DNA of 6,658 nt, taken from contig CAZUAQ010000101.1 in NCBI GenBank assembly GCA_964618455.1, forward strand, positions 1-6,658. The letters run 5' to 3'. The notes below the pieces were generated by a model. That model was not told the origin of the DNA, did no database searches, and worked only from the letters and a program-made list of their open reading frames with translations. Within the stretch, counting starts at the first letter, position 1. Each line of letters starts with the position of its first letter. A program made the translations under genes and the position numbers. Origin of the DNA: CAZUAQ01 sp964618455 (GTDB lineage: Bacteria; Planctomycetota; Phycisphaerae; UBA1845; PWPN01). Below, in pieces: positions 1-5,031 of this stretch.

Positions 1-39
1 ATGATCCTCTTGCTGCTTCGAAAGGTTTTCTACAGAGCT

Positions 40-53
40 GGTCGGGAGTCTTT
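40..53 (+). repeat. Interspersed GC-rich repeat, short copy (R1)
   Basis: The 14 bases GGTCGGGAGTCTTT match the 3' half of the repeat found in full at 6523-6549 and 6561-6587. The GGGGGCTAAAGGG half is absent here. The copy ends 17 bases before the TTG start candidate at 71, so it sits in the immediate upstream region of the first gene. Confidence 0.7.
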
Positions 54-70
54 GTGGCGCGAGGTGTGCA

Positions 71-181
71 TTGAAAGGCAAGAACCACTGGATTGCCGTC
101 AGTCCAGCTCTCTTCATGGGGCTGCTGGTCTGTTTGGGTGTTCTACCATGGGGGCGTTCGGGAAGATCACTGTGGGTATGA
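71..181 (+). pseudogene. Signal-anchor-like leader, out of frame with the BamE-like domain
   Basis: A TTG codon at 71 is preceded by GAGG at 61-64 with a 6-base spacing, a good ribosome binding site. It opens a 36-codon frame that ends in TGA at 179-181. The product starts with a basic segment (MKGKNHW) followed by a hydrophobic stretch, SPALFMGLLVCLGVLP, as in a signal peptide or membrane anchor. After the tryptophan the frame turns basic and stops. The conserved domain continues in the next frame from 148. The run of five G at 150-154 is the natural switch point: one extra G would join the frames as ...VLPW-GAFGKITVGM..., about 99 residues in all. I read this as the true N-terminus of the next entry, separated by a frameshift, a sequencing error or ribosomal slippage. 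Confidence 0.55.
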
Positions 182-369
182 CGAAGGACGACGTGATCGA
201 CCTGCTCGGTGAGCCGCTCAGCAAGGATGTGGCCGGAAGCGGCGTCGAGCGAGGGACGTACAGCAGGGACGGCCGCTTCCCGCTCATCGATTTCGCGTGG
301 CTCGGACGGCATCTGGAGTTCATGTCCGATCGGGTCTCCGGGGTTGAAGCACGTGTGTATTACGATTGA
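148..369 (+). CDS. Small BamE/SmpA-OmlA-like domain protein
   Basis: From ATG 148 this is a 73-residue product. Residues 6-23 (KITVGMTKDDVIDLLGEP) carry the pattern typical of BamE/SmpA/OmlA-like domains: a short strand, then GMTkddVidlLGeP. The remainder (TYSRDGRFPLIDFAW, LEFMSDRVSGVEARVYY) fits the two- or three-strand sheet that follows in this fold. In proteobacteria BamE is a lipoprotein of the outer-membrane assembly complex. In other phyla the fold is common in small exported proteins of unknown role, so I do not assign BamE function. No good ribosome binding site precedes 148, while one precedes TTG 71 in another frame, so the real protein probably includes that leader. An open frame also runs upstream from 1, but its sequence is not protein-like. 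The gene converges with the lipoprotein gene 122 bases downstream. Confidence 0.6.
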   Translation: MGAFGKITVGMTKDDVIDLLGEPLSKDVAGSGVERGTYSRDGRFPLIDFAWLGRHLEFMSDRVSGVEARVYYD

Positions 370-390
370 GATCAGGGGCAGGCCGCCGGA

Positions 391-425
391 CCGAGAATAC
401 CGCTCGCCGGGAGACCCGGCATTCA
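391..425. repeat. Fragment of the mobile-element end (third copy)
   Basis: These 35 bases match 4962-4997, the distal end of the copy-2 element, with four substitutions and one missing base by my alignment. Similarity fades afterwards. It contains a perfect hairpin, GCCGGG (406-411), loop AGA, CCCGGC (415-420). It lies just after the stop of the BamE-like gene and before the stop of the convergent lipoprotein gene. The hairpin has no clear T-run, so I call it an element remnant rather than a terminator. Confidence 0.55.
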
Positions 426-491
426 GGATATCTTTCCCATTTGTTCCTTCCCCATTCCATTCCCCTTTTCCGGGCCGTTCACTCAGCGAGG

Positions 492-2492
492 CTACGGCGC
501 AACGTTGAGCGTGACCGTATCGAGTCCGCCCGTGTCTGCACCGGAGACGTATTCACCTCGGATACGCAGCTCGGTGATGTTGCTGAGGACCGCTCTCATG
601 ATCGCTTCAGATACGGGCGCGCCCTGTTCGGTCCAGCCCGCTTCGCTGAGCGGAACGGTGTAGAGCGTCCAGTTCGTTCCCGGGTTGCTCGGCAGGTCGT
701 ACACCAGCGTGAGGTCGCCATTGGCCAACACCACGTCGTCGTTGTCGAACTGCGAGTTGAGCGACGACTGCTGCAGGTAGAACGTCAGCGTCTGCCCGTA
801 GGCGTTGGAAAAGTCGCCGTGATAGGCGGCGGGGGCGAGCCAGTACCAGGTGCCACCCTGGACATCGTCATCGGCCGAAACATACGGCCCGTCCTGGCCG
901 CCGCCGGTGTTGTAGTCGGGCACGCCGCGGCCACCCTCGGCGTCGCCGACGACGCGCCAGCTCTCCTTGCCCAGGTCGAAGGTGCTCGTCACCGTACCCT
1001 TGCCGCCGGTATCATTGGTGTCGTGCCGCGGCCCGCAGTCGCTGCAGTCGGTGCCGCTCTCGCACAGATTCGATTCCGACCCCGAACCGCCGTCGTCGCA
1101 CGTGCCGTCGTTGGCGAACTCGCAGGTGTCGCGGCAGCCCGCGCGATTGAAGTCGCCGAGCTGGTCATAGGTGATCCGTAAGTCGGCGCGCGAGTTGACC
1201 TGCACGACCCATCCCTGCCGGTCGAAGGTACTGTTCACGGCGTCCAGCGCTTCGCCGAGTGTCAGCCCTTCCTTGGCAAACTTCTGGAAGAAGAGCCGTA
1301 CGACGGGCTTGACGTGGCCGTCCATGATGCTGTCGCTCAGCCCGAGTAGGATGCGGTTGGGTTGGTCGAGCTTGCCGATCATCCCACTTGTGCTGCAGCC
1401 GCCGAAGATGATGATGCCCGGTCCACCGCTCGAATTGCTGTCAAGCCGCTGGCGTATGCGGTCCTCGGAGTAGTGCTCACCCCACCAGTAGTACGAGTTT
1501 GAGCTCATGCCCACGACGCGACCCTGCGAGGCCGAGGAATCCCCGTGACCGTGGATGATCAGTGCGTCGTCGGCGTCGAGCTCATCCAGCCCGCTGTCGA
1601 AGTCAGACCGTCCGGCATGATACGTGACCGAACCCGCATCAAAGGCCTCCGTTTTCATGTTTGTCACGAAATCGGCGTAGTTCGTGCCCCAGTAGCTTCC
1701 GAACGTGGACAGAACGCGGATTTCGCGGTTACCGTCGGCGGATCGTCCGCTCACAATGCTCTTCTCGGCCGGGATGCGCTCCCAGGTCAGCATCGGCTTG
1801 GCCGGCAACTTCTGCAGGTCGGCCGGCACCGGAGCACCCTCGGCGGTGCCGTCGGGATCCGCTTCGTCCAGAACCCGCAGCAGGTAGGGCGTGGCCAGGC
1901 TCCGCGGCTGCACGTCGCCCGCGGGGGTGCTCCACTGCAGTTCGGCGTCCGTGTCGAGTATCGTCTGCACGGCCGAGACACAATCACCGTCGTCACAGTG
2001 ACGCACCACGACCACGTCGTCACCGAAGCCGAGGTTGTCGTACGCGGCGAGATAGAGGTTGGCGCCGTCCTGATCTTCGAGGTAGGCAGCGAGCTTCAAT
2101 GCGCCGGCATCGTGGTCTGTTTTCGCCCAGTTCACAATCGCCGCGAGGTCCGTATCGGCGGCGATCACCGCGTCGAGTTCGTCCTCGGTGACGCGTTCCT
2201 GCGTTCCGGTCAGAGGCAGATCGTATGCCGCCGCGATCGCGGTTTCGCTGATGCTGTAGTTGCCGTCCGCGTCTACCGTGCCGGCGGCCGGACTGGGATC
2301 GCCGCCATCGTTGTCATCCGCATCGTTCGACGCGCCATCGCCGGTGTCCCCTGAGCTCGAGTCATCCGTACCGGCGTCGCCGTCACCCGCGGGCCCAGGC
2401 GGGGGACAGCCGATCATGAAGAGCGTCATCGCCAGCACCGTCAATGCGGCAACCCCGCGCCCGATTCGCGCCGCTTTCGTTAATTCGTTCAT
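492..2492 (-). CDS. Surface lipoprotein with CHAT/caspase-like, Cys-rich and laminin-B-like domains
   Basis: This 666-residue protein starts at ATG 2492 with GAGG at 2503-2500 (7-base spacing) and ends in TAG. Residues 1-28 are a lipoprotein signal with Cys29 as lipidation site; the lipobox MIGC is slightly atypical. Residues 30-70 are an Asp/Ser/Gly-rich linker. Residues 71-230 are not recognised. Residues 255-425 resemble a clan CD (caspase/CHAT/gingipain) fold: a strand ends in DALIIHGHGD, giving His314 or His316, and the next ends in GIIIFGGCSTSG, giving Cys366, a plausible His-Cys dyad. A helix with EGLTLGEALDAVN follows. Residues 453-489 hold six cysteines (453, 457, 465, 477, 483, 486) around NDGTCDDGG and GTDCSDCGPR, an LNR-like module. 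Residues 500-666 match laminin-B-type domains: GTWYWLAPAAYHGDFSNAYG, then ELRIRGEY and LDTVTL at the end. Inferred role: a cell-surface protease or adhesion protein. Proteolytic activity and substrate are unknown. It has no same-strand neighbours. Confidence 0.85.
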   Translation of the reverse strand: MNELTKAARIGRGVAALTVLAMTLFMIGCPPPGPAGDGDAGTDDSSSGDTGDGASNDADDNDGGDPSPAAGTVDADGNYSISETAIAAAYDLPLTGTQERVTEDELDAVIAADTDLAAIVNWAKTDHDAGALKLAAYLEDQDGANLYLAAYDNLGFGDDVVVVRHCDDGDCVSAVQTILDTDAELQWSTPAGDVQPRSLATPYLLRVLDEADPDGTAEGAPVPADLQKLPAKPMLTWERIPAEKSIVSGRSADGNREIRVLSTFGSYWGTNYADFVTNMKTEAFDAGSVTYHAGRSDFDSGLDELDADDALIIHGHGDSSASQGRVVGMSSNSYYWWGEHYSEDRIRQRLDSNSSGGPGIIIFGGCSTSGMIGKLDQPNRILLGLSDSIMDGHVKPVVRLFFQKFAKEGLTLGEALDAVNSTFDRQGWVVQVNSRADLRITYDQLGDFNRAGCRDTCEFANDGTCDDGGSGSESNLCESGTDCSDCGPRHDTNDTGGKGTVTSTFDLGKESWRVVGDAEGGRGVPDYNTGGGQDGPYVSADDDVQGGTWYWLAPAAYHGDFSNAYGQTLTFYLQQSSLNSQFDNDDVVLANGDLTLVYDLPSNPGTNWTLYTVPLSEAGWTEQGAPVSEAIMRAVLSNITELRIRGEYVSGADTGGLDTVTLNVAP

Positions 2493-2836
2493 TCGACTAC
2501 CTCGATCTGGAGAAGACGTGCACTGAGCTACCCAGGTGGGACGCGCTGTCAGGCGCGAGCCATCCCGGAGAAGAAACTGCCGACCCTACGGCCTCGCCCT
2601 ACGGTGTCATTCATCCCAGTGCACAGCTAACGCCGTGCAGTGGGAACATGCGCAATTTGACATTCCCGCAGTCTGAAGCACTGATGGCGTGCGGAGATGC
2701 TGCAACAGCCGACGCCCGCCCGGAGGCCCATATTTCAAGATGACATTCAGTCTATAGAAACAGCGCTGCAAAACCAAGTCGTCGAGACACCGCTGCCCAA
2801 CGAAGTCGCCGCAGGCCCAATTGCCTCGAAGAATAG
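2493..2836. other. Intergenic stretch with no convincing gene
   Basis: Between the lipoprotein start and the MITE-like element I see no reading frame with a plausible start, ribosome binding site and protein-like sequence. The lipoprotein promoter should lie here on the minus strand, but I could not identify -35/-10 hexamers with confidence. An inverted repeat at 2614-2645 is listed separately. A TTGACA at 2657-2662 on the plus strand has only a poor match (ACTGAT) 17 bases on and leads to no gene. Confidence 0.5.
2614..2645. repeat. Inverted repeat, 11-base arms
   Basis: TCCCAGTGCAC (2614-2624) faces GTGCAGTGGGA (2635-2645) across a 10-base loop. Ten of the eleven pairs match. It lies about 120 bases upstream of the lipoprotein start and is not followed by a T-run in either direction, so it looks more like an operator or structured leader than a terminator. 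Its function is unknown. Confidence 0.5.
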
Positions 2837-2887
2837 GGACCGGGAAAGAGGAAACTATGAAGGCCGGGACTCACGGTCAACGGCGTA

Positions 2888-2962
2888 CAGGAGAAACATG
2901 CTGTTGAATTCACCGAGGTCGATGGCGAGAATCTCCTTGGTCGGTCTCCTGTGTGAGTTCGT
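2888..2962 (-). pseudogene. IS110-family transposase, N-terminal relic (copy 1)
   Basis: On the minus strand this part reads RRPTKEILAIDLGEFNSMFL, which resembles the start of IS110-family (DEDD) transposases, where an early 'ILAIDLGKFxSV' strand carries the first catalytic Asp. The similarity is lost after a few further residues and the frame stops at 2857-2855, inside the inverted end of the element. The Tyr-Asp-rich body of the RuvC-like domain and the C-terminal Tnp20 domain with its serine are absent, so this is not functional. The frame runs open upstream through the repeat, but the original start codon is not evident. Confidence 0.6.
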
Positions 2963-3059
2963 GAAAGGTTGGGCGATCCACGCGATCAGCCCGTCATGCA
3001 TGGGACAATGATCCCGAAAAACATTGCTCACCGTGAGGAACCGGCGTTCATCGTTTCTT
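2888..3059. repeat. Direct repeat copy 1, about 172 bases
   Basis: This aligns with 4836-5006 with about 21 substitutions and one single-base indel by hand count, roughly 87% identity. The two copies are in the same orientation and bracket the isomerase-like gene. Conserved elements include the hairpin at 2971-2992 (GGGC-GATC, loop CACGC, GATC-A-GCCC) and the short stem GGGA/TCCC at 3002-3015. Confidence 0.85.
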
Positions 3060-3174
3060 CTCCTTTCCCCTGGCCCATCCCGATTAGGCCCTTTCCGCTT
3101 CCGAGGTCGGCGGGCCTTGACGCCCCGCGATACCCCGGCTCCCCCATGAATCGCCGAAAAGCCGGCTCCGCGTC

Positions 3175-3204
3175 TTGTGACCGCCGGGACTCCCGTGGTA
3201 CCAT
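3175..3204 (+). promoter_or_regulatory. Candidate sigma-70-type promoter of the isomerase-like gene
   Basis: TTGTGA (3175-3180) and TACCAT (3199-3204) are separated by 18 bases. They are a fair match to -35/-10 hexamers just outside the mobile-element end, and they would give a leader of about 150 bases before ATG 3357. This was found by eye only. In GC-rich DNA such a match can occur by chance. Confidence 0.3.
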
Positions 3205-3356
3205 ATGACGACAAGTCCACATTCAGATGGGGAACAGGTCTGTTCTCCGCGGCAAACCGGTCAGCGCTCGCGGATCAGCGGTTCTCCGGCATCGCCCTGG
3301 AACGACGTCCGGCAGACCACCGTTCGCGCGACCTGCACTCCAGAAGGAGTCACATC

Positions 3357-4787
3357 ATGTGCGAAAACTGTACTCGTCGAGAGTTGCTGGGCACGGCCGC
3401 GGTCGGCGGCGTTCTGCTCGCGGCCAATCAGGTCCGGGCCCGGGGGCAGGCGGTCAGGCCCGCCTCCACCATGCCCGCCAAAGTCAACATCTGCGCGATG
3501 TTCACAGGCATACCTTCTCCCGATGACCGCGGCTGGGGCGTCAGCGAGAAAGAAATCGCCGCCATGACCCGGCATCTCAAAGAAGCAGAAAAGAAGCTGG
3601 GCAACGTCTCGTTCACCATCGGTCGCGCCGCCGAACCCGAAGAAGCGTCGGCCTTGATGAAGCAGGCCGGCCCCGACGCTCCCGTGCTGGCGATCAACCT
3701 CTGCATCAGCGGCCTGCTGCGCGTCTCGCAGCCGATCCTCGACAGCGGCCGGCCCCTGGCGGTCTATTCCGCCCCGGCCAGCGGGCACGACTGGATGTAC
3801 CCGTACCGCTGGCGCGAGGAAGGCAAGCCGGTCACGATGTTCACCAGCAGCGACTACGGCGAACTCGAGCATGCCGCCCGCCTGCTTCGCGTTATCCCGC
3901 TCATGCGCCACAGTCGTGTGATTGCCTTCCTCCCCTTCCAGGGCACGCCCCCGGCCTGCGCGCCGGAGCGGGTGAAAGCCAGACTCGGCACCGACGTCGT
4001 GGTCGTCGGCCAGGAACGCTTCGACGAGATGCTCGCGGCCGTCGACGAGACCACAGCCAAGGCCGAGGCCGACCGGTGGGTGCGCGAGTCGCTGAAAAGG
4101 GTCGAACCGAGCAACGACGAGATGCTCAAGGCTGCCCGCGTCAGCCTCGCCCTCGATCGACTCATGGACGATGAGAAGGCCCAGGCCCTGGCTGTCGGCA
4201 CCTGCATGGGCTGGCTCGAGCGCGGCTTTCCCTGTCTCGGCTTCACCCGCCTGCGCGATCGCGGCATCCCCGCCTCCTGCGAAGGCGACATGGACTCGCT
4301 GCTGACCATGATGCTCTTCGGCTACGCGTACGACATCCCGGGATTCCAGGGCAACGCCACCTTCGATACATCCAAAAACGCGGTATGGACCGCCCACTGC
4401 GTCGGCCCGACCAGGATGGAGGGTCCCGATTCCCCGGCCGCCCCCTACCTCCTGCGCAGCCACTCCGAGATCGGCGGAGGCGTCGTGCCCGAGATCCAGT
4501 ACCGCCTCGGCCAAGAGATCACCCGCACCAAGCTCGTCAATCTCGATACGCTGCTGATTTCGACCGGCACCATCCGCGAAATCCCCGACAAGTCCGTCCG
4601 TGCCTGCCGCACGCAGATCGTGACCGAGATCCGCGACGCCGATCGCATGGTGCGCAACTGGGGCGGCGGCGTGCTCGAAGGCAGCATGATGACCCTGCTG
4701 CATCGCGTCGTCTTCTACGGCGACCGCCTCAGCAGCGCGCGGCACCTCTGCGACCTGATGAAGATCAACGTCATCGAGGAGGGATGA
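3357..4787 (+). CDS. Tat-signal L-fucose isomerase-family protein
   Basis: This 476-residue protein starts at ATG 3357, with AAGGAG at 3344-3349 and a 7-base spacing. An in-frame GTG at 3177 would add 60 residues, but it lacks protein-like sequence and would precede the signal peptide. Residues 1-30 look like a twin-arginine signal: TRRELLG (6-12), then the hydrophobic GTAAVGGVLLAA. The mature part has the layout of the L-fucose/arabinose isomerase superfamily. An alpha/beta N-terminal region (about 42-220) includes VLAINLCISGLLR and VITFLP-type strands. The core then has IPASCEGDMDSLLTMML (304-320), where Glu309 is the likely metal ligand, followed by Asp337 in ATFDTSKN and His347 in AHC. 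The C-terminal LLHRVVFYGD (His449) resembles the end of the family. In cytoplasmic FucI, Glu, Asp and His bind Mn and interconvert aldose and ketose. The substrate and even the activity here are inferred only. The gene stands alone, without sugar kinase, aldolase or transporter neighbours, and is bracketed by direct repeats. Confidence 0.8.
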   Translation: MCENCTRRELLGTAAVGGVLLAANQVRARGQAVRPASTMPAKVNICAMFTGIPSPDDRGWGVSEKEIAAMTRHLKEAEKKLGNVSFTIGRAAEPEEASALMKQAGPDAPVLAINLCISGLLRVSQPILDSGRPLAVYSAPASGHDWMYPYRWREEGKPVTMFTSSDYGELEHAARLLRVIPLMRHSRVIAFLPFQGTPPACAPERVKARLGTDVVVVGQERFDEMLAAVDETTAKAEADRWVRESLKRVEPSNDEMLKAARVSLALDRLMDDEKAQALAVGTCMGWLERGFPCLGFTRLRDRGIPASCEGDMDSLLTMMLFGYAYDIPGFQGNATFDTSKNAVWTAHCVGPTRMEGPDSPAAPYLLRSHSEIGGGVVPEIQYRLGQEITRTKLVNLDTLLISTGTIREIPDKSVRACRTQIVTEIRDADRMVRNWGGGVLEGSMMTLLHRVVFYGDRLSSARHLCDLMKINVIEEG

Positions 4788-4803
4788 TCAAGTGCGAGGC
4801 CGA

Positions 4804-4829
4804 GGGCTAAAGGGGGGCGGGAGTCTTTA
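4804..4829 (+). repeat. Interspersed GC-rich repeat (R2)
   Basis: GGGCTAAA followed by six G and CGGGAGTCTTTA matches the full repeat at 6561-6587, with one T replaced in the GTCGGG part. It begins 16 bases after the isomerase-like stop and directly abuts the second transposase relic. Its complement supplies the TAA that closes the relic's frame (4829-4827). No hairpin is formed, so it is not an obvious terminator. Confidence 0.75.
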
Positions 4830-4910
4830 TGGGTTCAGGCACAACACGCTGTTGAATTTACCGAGGTCAATGGCGAGAATCTTCTTGGTCGGTCTCCTGT
4901 GTGAGTGCGT
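4827..4910 (-). pseudogene. IS110-family transposase, N-terminal relic (copy 2)
   Basis: The minus strand reads TKKILAIDLGKFNSVLCLN and then stops. This is closer to the IS110/DEDD consensus N-terminus than copy 1 (Lys and Val where copy 1 has Glu and Met), so it is the less decayed copy. The family's transposases usually have about 300-400 residues. Only about 20 recognisable ones remain, because the sequence switches to repeat R2 just after 4836. The in-frame sequence upstream (GLIAWIAPPFTHSHRRP) is also shared with copy 1 but is probably leader, not protein. Confidence 0.6.
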
Positions 4911-5006
4911 GAACGGTGGGGCGATCCACGCGATCAGCCCGTGATGAATGGGACCATGATCCCGAAAAATACCGCACACCGGGAGACCCGGCTTTCATAG
5001 TTTCTT
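4836..5006. repeat. Direct repeat copy 2, about 171 bases
   Basis: This is the second copy of 2888-3059, in the same orientation. It keeps the bulged hairpin at 4919-4940 exactly, the GGGA/TCCC stem at 4950-4963, and a perfect CCGGG-AGA-CCCGG hairpin at 4979-4991 followed by a T-rich run (CTTTCATAGTTTCTTTT). That last feature could act as a weak plus-strand terminator. Unlike copy 1, it has no inverted end at its left side, where it is cut off by repeat R2. Confidence 0.85.
4911..5006 (-). ncRNA. Conserved hairpin-rich leader of the IS110-like relic (candidate bridge-RNA-type region)
   Basis: Upstream of the transposase start, on the same strand, this stretch can form three stems: 4979-4991 (5 bp, loop of 3), 4950-4963 (4 bp or more) and 4919-4940 (8 bp with one bulge). 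The last two are kept in copy 1. IS110-family elements are known to encode a structured bridge RNA in the non-coding end before the recombinase, which makes this a candidate. The assignment is inference: I see no transcription signals, and the programmable loops cannot be identified without the intact element. Confidence 0.25.
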
Positions 5007-5031
5007 TTACGGTCCTAGGGAGATTCTTCAA

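Larger units (their letters stand above)
2837..3075. mobile_element. MITE-like element with inverted ends, carrying an IS110-like relic
   Basis: The outer sequences are inverted copies of each other. Plus-strand 2851-2877 (GAAACTATGAA...CTCACGGT) matches the reverse complement of 3030-3057 (GAAACGATGAA...CTCACGGT) with a handful of differences. Weaker similarity extends out to GGAC at 2837 and GGCC at 3075. The interior 2888-3059 is the same sequence as 4836-5006. The result is a 239-base unit with inverted ends and no transposase of its own, which fits a non-autonomous, MITE-like derivative. No clear target-site duplication was found. IS110 elements normally lack long terminal inverted repeats, so the second end may come from a snap-back rearrangement rather than normal transposition. 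Confidence 0.5.

Noticed and set aside
366..1181. Plus-strand open frame of 271 codons opposite the lipoprotein gene
   Set aside because: Arg/Val/Ala-rich composition typical of antisense frames in high-GC DNA. It overlaps the well-supported lipoprotein domains.
1545..2354. Plus-strand open frame of 269 codons opposite the lipoprotein gene
   Set aside because: Same reason: it mirrors the coding frame of the lipoprotein and has no motifs or ribosome binding site of its own.
2697..3011. 104-codon plus-strand frame across the repeat
   Set aside because: It runs antisense to the transposase relic and crosses the element boundary. There is no ribosome binding site and no family resemblance.
2855..3220. 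121-codon minus-strand frame treated as a complete gene
   Set aside because: Only the part after RRPTKEILAIDLG looks like protein. The rest is leader and flanking DNA, and the frame stops in the inverted end, so it is a transposase relic.
3177..3356. 60-codon upstream extension of the isomerase-like protein from GTG 3177
   Set aside because: The extension would place the Tat signal inside the protein and overlaps the candidate promoter. ATG 3357 has a strong AAGGAG at the right distance.
3261..4745. Long open frame (494 codons) on the minus strand opposite the isomerase-like gene
   Set aside because: It is a GC-rich antisense shadow with Gly/Ala/His/Asp-rich low-complexity translation and no recognisable motif. 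The plus-strand gene has a ribosome binding site, a signal peptide and family motifs.
4851..4891. TTGAAT and GAGAAT 17 bases apart inside the direct repeat, as an outward promoter
   Set aside because: The -10 match is poor and the bases lie in the former transposase coding sequence, so chance conservation is more likely.
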